A DNA stretch of 64,000 bases from Hormiphora californensis (lineage: Eukaryota > Ctenophora > Tentaculata > Cydippida > Pleurobrachiidae). The translations under genes were made by a program, and so were the position numbers. The notes under the pieces are model-generated. The model did no database searches, was not told the DNA's origin, and was given only the letters and a program-made list of their open reading frames with translations. The stretch lies in NCBI GenBank assembly GCA_020137815.1, contig CM035352.1, positions 2,458,529 through 2,522,528 of the forward strand, in the 5' to 3' direction. This document shows, in pieces, positions 10,365 to 24,919 of the stretch; position 1 is the stretch's first letter, and every line of letters begins with the position of its first letter.

Positions 10365-13300
10365 ATGAGCAATGGTCACTATTTCTACCAGAGCTCTCTA
10401 TCCCATCTTGTGGAATCCCTAGTCCACCTCCCTGATGTTCCCTGGACCCAAGTATCCAGAGTCCTCCACCTCTGTCCCCGGGTCGACTCTACCTCCATAT
10501 CCCTCCGACAGCAGATAGCTGTATGTGCCACTGCTGACTATTATACTAGGTCAGGGGGACGGCATCATGAGCATCTTAGTGGGTATCTACTGGGATTACT
10601 GAAGAACCTACCTAACCTTGCATGGAACGTGTCTCACAGTCAGGTATGCAATCATTACAAAAAATATTGATATCCAAAACACTGAACGATTGTTTTGATA
10701 GATGACTGTCAGACCAATGCTCTAATCACTGTTATTGTATGAGAATGCTCTGACAAAGATATGAAGTCAATAACATGTACTCTCACCCCATCAGGTGGTA
10801 CAGAATGGTGAGTATGTGGGGTATACCCTGGCTAAGAAGGTGGGTAGTACAGTCCTGGAGATGAGTACACGTGATAACACCGTTACCCCTGCTGTTATCT
10901 CTGTTGCTCAGCAACTTCTCAGTGTTTACAATTGTACCGAGGTAATGTGTTGGACTGTATATTCTACATATCTATAGCTACATTTTCATACCACTCTTGA
11001 TTGAAGACAGATCAGAGTTAGTCTGAAGTGCTTCCTAAAGACATCATAACTACCAGGAAATCCAGCTCATTATTTTCTCCCCTCACACCAAACCCCCACT
11101 CCCCAGACTCCCCTCTCTGATCCAAACTCCCACTCCCCAGACTCCCCTCACTGACCCGGACGCCCACCTGAACTTTATTGGCCCCACCCTCCTCGGTCTA
11201 CTGGACGGTATTACTGAACACCTAGCTACCACCAAGTCATCTCTCCTCCTGGAATTTACTGTCAACTGTGTCTCGAGAATACTACAGGTGAAGATTCTAA
11301 ATTCTTGATAGTGCAAGTGATACATAAAATTTTTCTAATTTCCATGATTTGATTTGATCATTGTTCGACTGTTTTCAATATCCGTTACATATGGTTACAG
11401 GTTGATAGTTTCTCGGGGATGTGTGAGAGGTGGTCAGGTCTAGTTGATCAACCTCCAACTGCTCACTCTATGACATCATTCCCTTACCAGCTTCTAACAA
11501 CCCTTGTAAAACAACTCAGGTAAGCAAAGTGCTTATTCCAATTTTTGCATAGAGTACTAGAGTTGTTTGGCGACCAGTTGTTAGACCCTTTTTACACTAT
11601 TTCATATTTAACAGGATGCAAATGGAGTCGGTTAGCGAGGATCAGGATCGAGTTGAGGATTTGTTTAAATCCTTCCAGCGATTCATCGAGGCAGTGAACT
11701 CCAAACTCTACCCCAAAAGTAAACCACCCAACTCGGTGACCCGGTCTACTCACGTCACCTCGGATAGCATCAAAGCGTTATGTGAGTGTCTTGATGTTAC
11801 TACCCTGCTGGCAGGAGAGAACTGTGTGTTCCAACACTACCAAAGTCTCAATACTATATTCAACACTACTGTGGCCCTCAAAACACCTGACTTGTTTAGA
11901 GTGCCACTTCAGGTTAGTTGCTGGATGCTGGCAAGGGACTTGCTGGCGAGACGCCATATTTTAGCAATTTAGTAACCTAATTTGATTGACTAATTGGTTA
12001 ATTGATTGAGAGACTTGGACTAAGTAGTTTCAACTATTTAGAATGACCTGACATTATCCTCTTCCTGTAGGTGTGTTGTGTCAGAAACATTGGGGAACTA
12101 ACAGTTCGGTTCCCGTTGTTCGCTGAGGATGCTATAGAGATATACAAACAGACCCTGTTTGGACCGAGCCCCAACCTAGCCCAACTCCATGTGGCCAGTT
12201 GTATGGATAGCGTGCCATCACGGGGAGAGATGTACAAGCAGGGCACTGAGTTCCAGGTATTTGTCACATTTCATTTGGAAGGTGATGGAAATACTCATTT
12301 CATACACATTTGGAGGGTGAAATTTCTCCATGATCTGATAGCGTGTTACAGGTAGAGAATGTGTTTGTTTGTCAGTATGGTCTGATGAGTTAGTAGTTAC
12401 CCGGATAAATCTGAGAGAGAGATGATTATGTGTGAGAGAAGTGATATATCTTCTAGAACAAGTTTGTAACGACCCAGCGAGAGAGAGAGAGAGATAATGT
12501 ATCACATGTGTACCTGGTTTCCGGTTCATATCAACATCAACCCAGTAAACACACACATACAATCACACACACTCAAAGATTTGGCATGGGGAATCCTGGG
12601 ATAAGACATATAGTTATTGTTTTTCCAACCCTATTTATCAACACATCCTTTAGCGGACCTCATACGTAAGACGGAGTAACAGACCACGTCCTGAGAACCC
12701 CTACAAGACCCAGTTGGCTACCCTCAGAAAGGCTATAATTTCCAGTCTTATTGCAGTGCTCTCAGCAGTTCACCCCTCCAACCCTCAAACATGTCAGGGC
12801 TTTGTCGGGACTGCTTCCAACCAACTTGTAACTGGAGGTATGTGGTGGGAGTCAGCGCTTGATATGGGGTGGCCTGAGAGAACTATATTTATTTGAATTA
12901 TCCATCATCATCATGTATGACTGTGAAAATTAAGCTTGATTCCAGTTCAGTATATTATTCAGGGGGCCAAGACAGCCAGATGGTTGTGTCTACCAATGCA
13001 GTGAGCGTCCTGGGTGCCATAGCAACCAACCTCTCAGATATTGAGGTAATATAGGACTCAGAATTAAATACTGAAGTTAGACATTTAGCCTCATAACCCC
13101 AGTATAATCCCATTGGAATGAGATTATGACACATAAATGTGTGCTAATCCCTCCCTCTCTCTCTCCCTCTCCCACAGATAGTTAAAATGGTGATCCAGAT
13201 ATTCAGGCACAAGGTGTGCAACCCACCCTCCTACCTAGACACCCAAATGATAAAACAGCTGGGAGAGATAATGGTTAGTGGAGGGGACGAGGTCTTCACT

Positions 13301-16300
13301 GAGGTTCGCAATCTATTCATGCAGATATCCAGCAAGGCCTTCCCTGATTCAAAAGGTGTCAAGGTAAGACTAACTGATCAATACAGATGTTGCTAATGTT
13401 GCGAGTAGACAGAGTTTTGACTGTTTCATTTTCGTGCACATTATTGTGTAATGTTTTCCAAAGTAACTAATCCTTATTAGCCGACCCAGCCCTGTCCCCT
13501 GATATGCATATCTGCCACTACTGACACAACCGACACTGACAGTGACTACTCAACCTCAACCCGCCCCCGACTACGTAGCCTTGTTAGCACTGCAAACCTG
13601 TACAAACGACGGTCATCATTCTTTGCACGACGCACCCGTTCAGAGGTTAGACTGAGAATAGCACAACAACTTTGTCTCTCTCATGTGTTACATAGAGACT
13701 GACAGGTCGACAGGATAAAACTTCTACTTTTGGATGAGTGTAAACAGGGCTATCACTAGTTTTGGGGCGTCCCTTGTAATGAAAGGACCCTCGAGTTGGC
13801 GCGCACGTGCTTATAAAATGGCGCGTGCGGTAGAATATTGCACACCTTGCAATAATACTCTGCCAGAGTAAATTACACTGGCTAGAAAAATGAGAGACTG
13901 ACAGAAATCAGAATCAAACTACTACTAGGGAATGCTGAACAGACTACCGACGGGTTGTGGCAGGAGAAGTGTTTTCAGCCGATCAGACATGAGACTTGAC
14001 CAACTGACCATACCACGACGAAAGGTACTGACACATCGAATTACTTCAATTTAACTCTGCTCTCTCCTCTGTAACTCTCTAAATCCCGGTATTTCACTCG
14101 GCCTAATTTTAGTCTCAGGGCGGCAGGTTTTCCTCCCTAAAACGTAGCCTAACGGAGCTGGCACAGGATACCCGCCCTATCCCTGAACTTCCCATCCCAC
14201 CTGCCCCTCGCCTGCCTCTAGTAGTTAGATTTCTAGAGGAGGGGGAGGATGGAGATGATGCGTTCGTGAGTTTGTGTATAGAGTGTACAATTGTGTAGAG
14301 GGTGTATAACAATGTGGAGAGTGGCTGGATAGTGTATTGAACAATACCAGATGTTCTGACTGGGTGTACAGACTGGTTGTTACTGTGTCCGATGGGCAAT
14401 GTCTGCTGGGGTCCGTCTGCTGCTGTGTAACAGTGTAGTGATGTGAAACCCCCCTCCCTCCCTTCACCAGTTTGTGAACCATTGACCATCTCCCCCAGTA
14501 ACATGTGTCTTCGTTCAACCCACCCTCCCCAGCCAATTTTCATCCTCCCCACCGCCCCTAATTTACCCCCTCCCTCTCCAGGATATAACGGAGCACAACG
14601 GTTACCGGCAGTGTTCCTTCACAGTGATCAGGACATTGGAGGACATCTGTGGGAGAATAGAGAATCCTAAGAGACTTCAAGAAATGTTGGCATGGTTGTT
14701 GGAGCTGTTTGTGCAGCGGAGTGTCGAGGTTCAGAAGATATGTGAGAGGGAGAACACCCCACTGAAGGACAAAGCTGCCAATATAGGTATCGTGGTAGGG
14801 GCTACCAAGTCAGCACCGTATGTGAATCTATTAAATTATCGATCTTACCGGTGCTCGAATCAATGCAGTTTTACCTGGTTATCAGGGCTTTCAAGACAGA
14901 TCTGAGGGTTTTTTTAATATAAACCCCATTATACAGGTGTCTTTCTCCCCGTGTTTGATGTGTTGATGAAGCGGATAGATAAGGTTGAACATGTGACCAC
15001 GAAACTACAGCGATTATTCAGGGACTTTTGGCAGATCTGCGTTGTCATGAACTTTGTTACCCGTGGTAAGAATAACAGTAGGGGTTTCTATAGTTACCGG
15101 TTAATGGTTATACATACGGTTATGTAGTATCGGCCGACGTATTCTCGATATTATATTTCGAGTTACTTCCCTATTTTTTCCCTCTTTCAAAACACCCACC
15201 CTATCTAGGTATAGCGGGACTGGGTCACTGTAATGATGAATGGTATGAGGGTGTTGTAGCTGTGGCCCGGAAGACCCCCATCATGTCTTCGATGGGGGCA
15301 GATACTCATCTACAACATGACTTACAGTACAACTCAGCCTTGAAACACGCAGGTATTATACTTTCATAAATCCCATTCCATCCCGGTTAATTGGGGTCTG
15401 GACCTCCATAAATCAGAGAGGTGGAGAAGAAAATCCGGGTTAGTTCTTCAAGCTGAGTAATGTGTACTCTATATATTCAATATTCTATATTGCAGGAGTG
15501 GCAGAGACGGAGTATAGAGATACTATCCATGTCGTGCTACATTCCCAGGATCTTAGTGGTGTAATTGATAGGTGAGATATCACATTTTACATGACAACTT
15601 GAATTTGTGCAGTGACAACTTGAATCATGAAGTCATGATTTGCTGAATATGTTTGTTTCAGGTTGAACTACGGACAATGTACCTTCTTCCTTTCTGCCTA
15701 CCACATTGAGCTGATGAGAGTTTACCAGCCTAGTTTCACCTGTTATCATCTTTTTGATTATCTTCAGGTAGAATAATTCATGGAATTCAGTTGTCATGGT
15801 TACCAATTACCATCGCTGTCTGAGTTCTGAAGTGTTTGTTATCATAACGTATTCAATATTTAGGACAAGGGTATCCAGAAAGATAAGTCGGGTATTTACG
15901 CCTGTTTTGAGCAGATGTGCACTCAAGTGTTTCAACAGCATATCTCCAATATTTCACTCCAGGTAGGACTATTTTAAATCGCGACAATATTTTCGGTGTG
16001 GTTAGTTTGACTTGGTAAACATCAATGACAGTAGTTAGTAACCATTACTAACCTATTGGTAACTAACAGAACTATATTCCCTCAGTCTCGTGACGAGAAC
16101 CGGCAGCTACACCTGGTGAACCTAGTCCAGTTCCTGCTGGTCAAGTTTAACCACGTCACTAAGAAGATCAGGTGGCTGGCTGATAAGTGGTTGAGTATGC
16201 TGATCGAGAAGTTCAACCACCTGCTGTGGAGTGAGGGAATTCTCAACTGTCTGGCCCATCTCACTGAGGTAACGTATTGTCCTCATGATCAGGGAGGTGG

Positions 16301-19300
16301 TTATGGATGTTGACAGGGTAATGGTAATGGTTGCTAGGGCGTTGCTAGGGACTCTAGAACACTCAATCACCCTATTTCAGGAGCTGAAAAAGGCAGCAAA
16401 CCGTTCAAACGCGGAGGTAATAAGGGAGGTTGCAGTGCCCTACAAGCCTGGTACTATGATGATCGCTGACGAGGCTCAGGATAGAAGGGATTATTTGTAC
16501 CAGTTCTGTCACCGATTCTCCGATATCCTCCAACAGTCCCTCAAGTTTGCACCGCTGGAGAAGTTGGAAATGGTCCAGGGATTCGCGGAGCAGCTGAAAC
16601 AAGTTGCAAAAGGTAAGGGGGTGTTTTGTCTTTGTATCGCCATGACAACGATGGTAAGTTGCTATGGTAAAGATAGCACGATACTAAGTTCTAAGACTCA
16701 ATTCCTCCACATAGAGCACAACATAACACTGGACAAGTTGAATGTACAGGAGGAGAGGTTGATGCAACAACAACGTTATTATAACACCGCCCAGAATCAG
16801 GCAAATCGAAACAAGGTATTGGAAGAAAGTTAGCTATAAGAACTGTCTTGAAAAATGTGTTGAATGGACAGAGGTACTTCATGAAAGTTAAATAAAAAGT
16901 AAAAGTGCTCGACAAAAACATCTCATTTTAAATTTCTATCTCCCCGCCCTATAGTTTTACGGTCACATTGAGGGTATGAAGAGTTTGGTGCACTTCCAAG
17001 GGAAGGATTTCAATTTTGGCACCATGATCTTGGAGAAGATGGACACCATCCTCGGAGAGTGGCGGGATAACCCCACGGGCGAAGGGAACAAGAACAAAGT
17101 GGAGGAGGCCATCCACCACACATCAGCCTTCCTGATTAGCGAGCCTAACCTCAACAGGAAACTGCTCCGTGCACTGGCCAGGATTCCTGTTAAGTGTCTT
17201 ACGACAGAGTCTGTCCGGGTAAGAAATCTTTTTGACTCCTATTTTGGGGCCTTTTTTCGGGGTTATCCTCAGGTGAAAGTGGTTTTCCTAACTTATATAT
17301 CTCGTGTATCCAATGTGTATTCTTTCCTCAGATTGCAGCCAACTGCTGGGAGTGGACTGTTGCCCAACGACCCGAGTTTGAAACTCAGCTGCTAATGGAA
17401 ATTATCGCAGCATGGCGGTGGACTGTCAATGCCAGAGTGGGACTATTCGCCCCCACTGTCCTACCTAGCAGGCCTGTAAACACTGACTCTAAAGTACAGG
17501 AGGCCGATAAAGCTCCTGATTGTGAACCTCATAGGATCTGGATCAGGTTCCTTACACAGAGGTTTGAGGTGAGTGATGTGTGTTCTGTAGTGGCAATGCC
17601 ACGGCCCCAAAAACTGATGTGGTTTCCTTCTTAATATATAAGATGAATTCCTGTTTTCATTCCTTTTTGAGGGCCTATAGTACAACTAAACCTTCTAAAC
17701 CTTCCACCAGGTTATCAAGTATAAATCATCCAGTCAAGTGGAGCTGTTTACCTCTCTCTTCCACTCAACCCTCCCTCTAACCACCCACCACGGATCAGTT
17801 CTCTGCAATCATATCTCTGCGCTGGGTCCCCGGTTTGAGTTCCTCAACCTTGGTCTTCTTCTCCTACAAAATGATATAATAAGGTGGCGTGTTAGCACTA
17901 TTTTGTCTAAACTCTCCCTGTTTTTCTTCGTTGCTGTACGACGCGATCACCCCCCCCCCCCTCACCCCCTATTGCACCCCACTATACCCTCTGTACCCAG
18001 ATCCCCATCGAGTAGTGCAGGGCCATCTAAAGGTGACACCTGGGTTGTCCTGGAAATGTATGACGAGTAAGCAGCACTTATTGTTCAGTATCATTTGGTT
18101 TCTGAAAATTATATATGTCTTGTGCATTTATTGTTTCTGTCTCGTTTGTATTATAATTCTGCCTACATAAGATGGTTTTGTTATGTTCTTTCCCCCAAAG
18201 ATCAATTTGTGTTAATCCCGTTTATCAATTTATGTCAGTATGCAACTCAGTTCAGCAGATTTTATATGTACGAAAACTTTATGGCTTGTAAATGTTACCT
18301 AAATGATGGTCATCTTTCTACCTCACTTCCATTTCTGCCCTCTCTAGCTCAGCAACTTTATTCACTCCACCGGCCCATTCCGCTCACATTTCAATACCCT
18401 ATAACGTTACAATCTACTGACCACTACCATTATCCCCACAGTAACGAGCTGAACCAGAGTATACTCCGAGAGAGGATCTACACTGCCATCCTGGATTATT
18501 TCTGTGTGGTAGCCCAGTGGCCAGGCCGGGAGACGCCCGCCCAGGTCTTGGAGAATGTCGAGACTCTCAACAAATTCTGGGACACCCTCTTCCATGTAAG
18601 TCATGGAGTCGTGTAGACCTTTTGTCACCATGGGAACATGATACAGGGCTAGCGCTTTTGTTGTAGCCTCTATAGGGATGGCAGGAATACGGATCATTCT
18701 ATAGTTGATACTTGATAGTAGGAGCTGTTGTTTCTAAAATTTTATTTTCTATTAAACCACACCTCAGTCCTCATTTTATGATATTTTCCCCAGGATAAAA
18801 AGTATTTGAAGTCGGTCCTGGTCCCCACCACTATTTCTCCAGATTCCGTTCTTCAAGTTGGAAACGGTGAGTAGAACTGCAACATAGTTTAGCTGAGATA
18901 GTCGTCGCCATCATCTCTAACAGCTGCTCAAATACCAGGTGTTGTCAGCTTCCTAGGTGACCCCCCCTCTTTCCACCCAGGCTACCTTGGTGCGAACATG
19001 TTATCTATTGATGGTGGTAATAGTCCCTCCATGAGATCCAGGAGTCTGAGCGTGGAACGGAGCAAGGCTAACAGTGTTGCGATGAAGAAAAATAGCAAGG
19101 TAACTACTAATTACGGAATTACCCTAAACCTAGTTGCTAATTGAGGTCATTAATCAGTCTAACGGGAATTTACTAACCGTCATATACTAGCATTATTATA
19201 CGACGCTTCAGGCCGCTGGCCGTGTATTGAACAACCACTAAAATAATGCATTCAATGCATTAACTAATTCCCACTAAAAAGAGTGTGAATGTGTGTTAGA

Positions 19301-22300
19301 ACGTTACCAGTTACAGGAGGGGAACACTGCGGGAGGTCCCGTTCTGACTCCCATCGTGGCCAGCACAACCACACCGTCCCAAAACGTGAAGGATCGATCT
19401 AACAGTATTGTACTGGGGTTAGCCCATACCATGGTCTTCCCGAGCAGCGCTGTCCGGAGAGCTAGCAGTCTGAAAACGAGTGTGGTGTACTCAAGTGTAA
19501 GATCTGACGTGTGTGGTCTCTTCTTGGTGAATTGTGTGTGCGAGGGAGGAGAGAGAAGGGGAGAGAGAAGGGGAGAAAGAGAAAGAGAATGAGAAAGAGA
19601 AAGAGAAAGAGAAAGAGAAAGAGAAAGAGAAAGAGAAAGAGAAAGAGAAAGAGAAAGAGAAAGAGAAGAGAATGAGAAAGAGTCGATGTGTCTGTTTGAC
19701 TGTGTGTGCATGTTGGTATATTTTGGTTTTGAACTTGCTTGAATGCGAGACCGGAACTCTCAGTTGATAGGATCCCAGTTTTGAATTTTCCCTATCTCTG
19801 ATCTATCACTACATCTGAACGCATACCTTCCTCATGAACAATAATCAGCATATGATATTCCCAGAGTTTCACCCCCTAATACACAATACAGGTGGATACC
19901 CCAAAGTTGCTGGCCGTCCCTCAGCACGGCAGGAGTAGGTCCTTGACAAGTCTCCCTGAATGGATCATGGTCACACCCGTTCTGTCCACTAAACAGGTCC
20001 CCCATCTCTCAGAGCACTTCCTTTCACTCACATACTCTCACACAGAGAGTCATATCTCTCAGAGCCCCCTCCTACGGCATACACAGAGCCCCGCACAGTT
20101 TTATATATACTACTGAACATCGAGAGAATGGGTCAATTCTCTCTTTCTATCCCGTGTACTGAGCTGTGTTTTACCTACTCTCTTCAAGCTGTATTTCCAG
20201 TTCTCCTCTTTCTCCCCTCCCTCTTCTCTTGAGTCGCCTGTGAGTATGAACATTGAACAATCCATCTCTTCTTCTCTACAGTTGACCAGTTCAAAGGACC
20301 GTCTGATTGACCGTAGCACTAGCGGCGGTGGTACCGGTTCTGTGAGAGCGGTGTCAGTCAAAACACCGGTGAGACTCGTGTGTGTGTTACTCGTGTGTGT
20401 GTGTGTGCGTGTAACTAATTGATGGGTGATTAGTTATTCCGTGTTTTGATCATTCATGTCAGATCTGGTGATTTTAATTTAAATGTGAAACTTTATGTCA
20501 CAATTTACATGTCACAATTTACATGTCACAATTTACATGTACATTGTACTCTTGGTTTTCTCCTTTTTATGTGTGTTTACTGTTTAAACACAGTGATGTC
20601 AGAATGACTACGTGAGTGTTTTTGTGTGAGTGGTATCTTTCCCAAGTAACAGCTGATCCTACGAAATCACGATATCAACGATACTTCTACAGCACAGATG
20701 CCCCAATTTTGTCATCTTTTGTCATCTTTATTTTGTCTTTTATCTTCATATATCTTGATTTCCAACCTTTTAGAGCCCCAATATGGTCCCAGAGAGAGAA
20801 AGAGAGACCCCCTCATAACTTCCAACTCTCCGTCACCAGGGTGTGGACTATAAGAGCAAGTACCACCTGAAAAAGAGGAACCTCATTCTGTACCTGATAA
20901 ACCATGAAATTGAGAGACTCTTCACGTGGGCCCAGCCTACCACTGAAAATATACCCAACAGTAAGTAGTACATTGATCTGCCGAAACCTCACAGATCGCA
21001 CTTTTATGATGCAGTGTGAGACTCACGTACATGTAGTACATTGTTAGCCCACTAATGTGTTCTAAAAAAACAAGTGTCTGTCTGCGCCGATCTGATCTGA
21101 TTGCAGTGTCGGCGCCAGACAGCCCAGTGCTATGATATGAATTCTAATCGTTGCTAGGCACGGAGTCCCTTTCAGGTGAAAAGAAAGTCAACTTTGTGTA
21201 CAAGAACTTTACTGAGCGGACTTGGTCTGATTATATGCACCTAGCGTGGTCCTGTAGCCCAATGATTGCACTGGCACTGGCCCTTAGAGTCCGATCTTCA
21301 GGTATTTGAATTGTGTTACCATGGTTACCATCGCTAGTTTTCCAAAAGTTGGTGGTCACTAACTCATAATGACGATAACTTGATCCTCTAACTACTATCA
21401 CAGATGCTATCGCAAGGACCTTCCGACTATTTATCAAGAGTGCCCCAGTTAATTTCTATAACTCAGTGGAGGCCATCCCTTTCCTGGCGGGTATTATCAA
21501 TGTCAAGAATGATCTGCCCCAGCTGGTACACCTATTGGCCTGGCAGCCTGCCTCCCCCTTAGAGGCACTCACCTACTTTACCAAAGAATACGATGATGTG
21601 AGTTTGGATGGGGGACCCCTCCAGGATATAACGTTGTGGCGAACTTTCATTAGCCCCTTCTCATTTATACTGATTCATTGCCTATATGTGGTTCCTTCTA
21701 ACACCTGACTACTCTAATTATCACCTTATTATCATCCCAGAACCCGATAAGTGGTATGTTTGCACTACAGTCCATCAAGTCCCATCCCTGTGAGATGTGT
21801 CTCTTCCTAGTACCCCAGATTGTACAGGCTATCAGACACGATACGTTCGGATACGTCAAGCAAATCATACGGTACGGTAGAGAGGGAGAGAGAGAGAGAA
21901 AGCGAGGGGAGAGAGAGAATGAGGGAGAGAGATACAGAGTGTGTTCGGTGTACTTTATTTTGGAAAGAAGAGAGATAAGACTTAAGAGTATAATTCGAGT
22001 TTTTATAAAATAATCTCTCCCTTGCTCACAGGTGGATTGCAAGTATTTCTCCTATAGTTACCCACCAGCTCATTTGGAACATGAAGGCCAACATGTATCT
22101 TGACGAGGAGGCCACCTGCATAGTAAGTGTGGGATGGGGAGGAGATGGAACTTGTATAGTAAGTGTGGGGTGGAACTTGCATCAGTATTATAGTAAGTGT
22201 GTGGTACTGCAGGGTGTAGCTTTTGTTAGGGGGAGTAGTGGGTAGTGGGGAAGTTACGTGGGGAATCCCAGGCTGATGGACGGTTGTTCGAGCAGTCCAA

Positions 22301-24541
22301 TCCCTAATTGTTCCCTCTCATCCTTTACTTACAGGATCCATTGATAGGAGAAACACTCGACTCCTTTATTACCGAGATATCGAACACCATGAGCGCAGAA
22401 TACCGGGAGTTTTACAATCGGGAGTTCAACTTCTTCAACACTGTAACAGAGATCAGCTCCATCATAAAGCCGTTCCCAAAGGGACCTGAGCGGAGGGCAG
22501 AGTGTCTTCGTGCCCTGAAGCAGATAACTGTCAATAGGTAACTTTTTAGAGTAGTTGCGCTTTAGGAGAGATGTACACACTTATAGAAAGTGGTTTAGAT
22601 TTATTGAATCTAACTCACTATACTCCTCTAACATTTAGTCTTCCAGGTTCGGCACCTATTTGCCCTCGAACCCTGATGCAGTCATTGTTGGGATAGACTA
22701 CACATCGGGTCGACCAATGCAGAGCGCAGCAAAGGCACCGTTCCTGGCTACCTTCAAAGTCAAGTCTTGTGAGGTATGTGTGAGGTATATCTAGATACTA
22801 CGTACGTGTGAGGTATAAGACCGGTATTATATCATATCTAGGTGTTGTATGATCTGGCCGTTTCTCTCTAACATACAACCCTGGTTTTGTTAGATACATG
22901 ACGTCAAACATACAATTGCAGGTGAGTGAGATGCAGAATTATGATATCTCCAAAGCGGATCTAAGTATTGGTGTGACCAGCAAGTCTTGCATCTTTAAGG
23001 AGGGAGATGATCTTCGTCAGGATATTCTTGCCCTCCAGATTATCGAGTTCTTTTCTCGGGTAGGTCCCATTATTGGATAATAGAATACTGAAGAATAAAT
23101 TGTTTATAGCCGATTGTTCATATAATTAGTTTTTATCCTTTTTCAAATCAAATCAAATTAATAATATGGAGATGATTTGATCATTTCTCACGTAATCATT
23201 GATTCACGTGAGAAAGTAGTACGTTGTTATTGGTTTCTTGTTAATTAATCAGAGTTGTTTAAAAAATCTCTTCATAACATTCATCACTTTTCCCAGGCTT
23301 TCAAATCAGTTAGTTTGGATGTGTTCCTGAAGCCATATCGAGTGGTTGCCACCGCCCCGGGGTCTGGGGTTATTGAGGTGGTACCAAACAGTAAAACAAG
23401 GGACGAACTGGGCAAGAAAACAGGTAAAATACGGAATTATTATGAGATGAATTTTGCAAGAAAACCAGTATTCGGCTAGTTGTTAGATACATACTATGGT
23501 TCCTTCCTCACTCCCCAATCTCTCTTTCTCCAGGGGAGACCCTCTACAACTATTTCATCGCTACGCACGGTGACGAGGCAAGCGAGACATTCTGTGCTGC
23601 CAGAGAGAACTTTATAAAAAGTATGGCAGGGTACAGTATCGTCACCTGGCTTCTACAGATAAAGGATCGGCACAACGCTAACATCATGATTGATGCTATC
23701 GGTTAGTTAATACAGGGAGGGGTCTATGATCAATCTAACTATTCATCTTTCAGTTCCAATTTATTACTCATTACTCAACAAGTTCCAATGATATTGATTT
23801 AAAACTAAGCAGCTCTATCTAATACTCCCCAATATAATGACAATATGCCTCCCAGGGAACATCATTCACATTGACTTTGGATTCCTGTTTGAAAGTTCCC
23901 CTGGTGGAAATATGGGCTTTGAGCCAGATATCAAGCTAACTCCGGAAATGGTCGATATCATGGGTACGTGGGGGACATGTGTGTATTATGACGTTATAGG
24001 ATTAGGGAATTACTCATGTGTTTGTGTTTGTCATATCGCCACTATCCACACATTTGCTGATAATAACATCAACTCTTCTTCAGGAGGTAGCCCCGACTCA
24101 GCACCCTTCAAGCGGTTTGTGGACCTCGTGGTTAGGGGGTTCCTTGCAGTGCGTCCCTATTGCGAGTCCATATGTACCCTGGTCTCCCTCATGATGGAGA
24201 GTAATCTACCTTGTTTCCGGGATGATGCCCTGAGGAAACTTAGAAACAGGTGGGTTCTAATGATTCTACTAGTATTCGGGGTTACTGGATCAAGCAATGT
24301 ATTCCAATGCGTTGTCTGGATAACTATGGTAACTATGGTAACTATGGTAACTATGATATGTTTCTCCTTCTAGAAGCTTCTCTCTCCTCAACTATAATAT
24401 CACTGCACTAGGTTCCAACCCAATGTTTCTGATCGAGATGCTGCTATCCACGCCAAGAAAATGATACACAACTGTATGGGGAATATGAGGACCGCTGGAT
24501 ATGATCGTATTCAGGCCATGCAAAATAACATTGCTTACTGA
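10365..24541 (+). CDS. PI4KA: Phosphatidylinositol 4-kinase alpha (PI4KA), 43 exons
   Basis: I could place 43 GT-AG exons whose phases all agree: exon 1 10365-10643, exon 2 10795-10941, exon 19 16086-16268, exon 36 22335-22537, last exon 24412-24541. They give about 2,213 residues, against ~2,100 in human. The N-terminal two thirds is the helical solenoid, followed by the PIK helical domain. Kinase signatures are [38 protein letters not shown], catalytic [12 protein letters not shown], and [16 protein letters not shown] with the DFG. The C-terminus ends NNIAY, like the buried tail of the family. It makes PI4P at the plasma membrane with TTC7/FAM126 partners. Introns are 60-560 bp. A GAGAAA microsatellite sits in the intron after exon 28. 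Exon 29 uses a weak GTCCCC donor, so that boundary is less sure. Confidence 0.96.
19545..19682 (+). repeat. GAGAAA/GAGAGA microsatellite in a PI4KA intron
   Basis: About 20 GAGAAA units preceded by GGGGAGAGAAG repeats. The long KEKEKE or SLSLSL translations across it are artefacts of the repeat. Confidence 0.95.
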
Positions 24542-24919
24542 TGTATCTCTTTAAAGTTTGTTTAGTTTAGCTTTTGGACTAATATTGTCTTGTAGTTTTT
24601 GTTAGATCCTGTTTGAACAGTGTATAATTATAGTTGAAATGTGATATGATTTTGTGTTATTTTCTTGATTCTTTTTTCTGTTGAAGTTTTAGTTTATAAT
24701 AGTCTCATTGCATGTAACTCTCTTTGCTTTACAAATTACCCCGTCAATCTCATAACCCTCACTTATTCTAGCAAGTCTCCCCACTGTGGTGTGTAAGATT
24801 TCAATCCTGCAGTCCAACTCGTGTGGAAGAGCTCTCTTTCTCACCGCTGAACACTGAGATAACGTGGAGTTGGTTGAAACGATTCAAGCGTGAGAGAACT
24901 GAAGAGATTCCGAAGCAGC
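24542..24919. other. Intergenic gap, PI4KA to UBAC1
   Basis: 378 bp with the PI4KA 3' UTR and the UBAC1 5' region. A pyrimidine-rich tract ending CAATCCTGCAG (about 24814) looks like a 3' splice site, so UBAC1 could have a 5' UTR exon or trans-spliced leader. Confidence 0.4.
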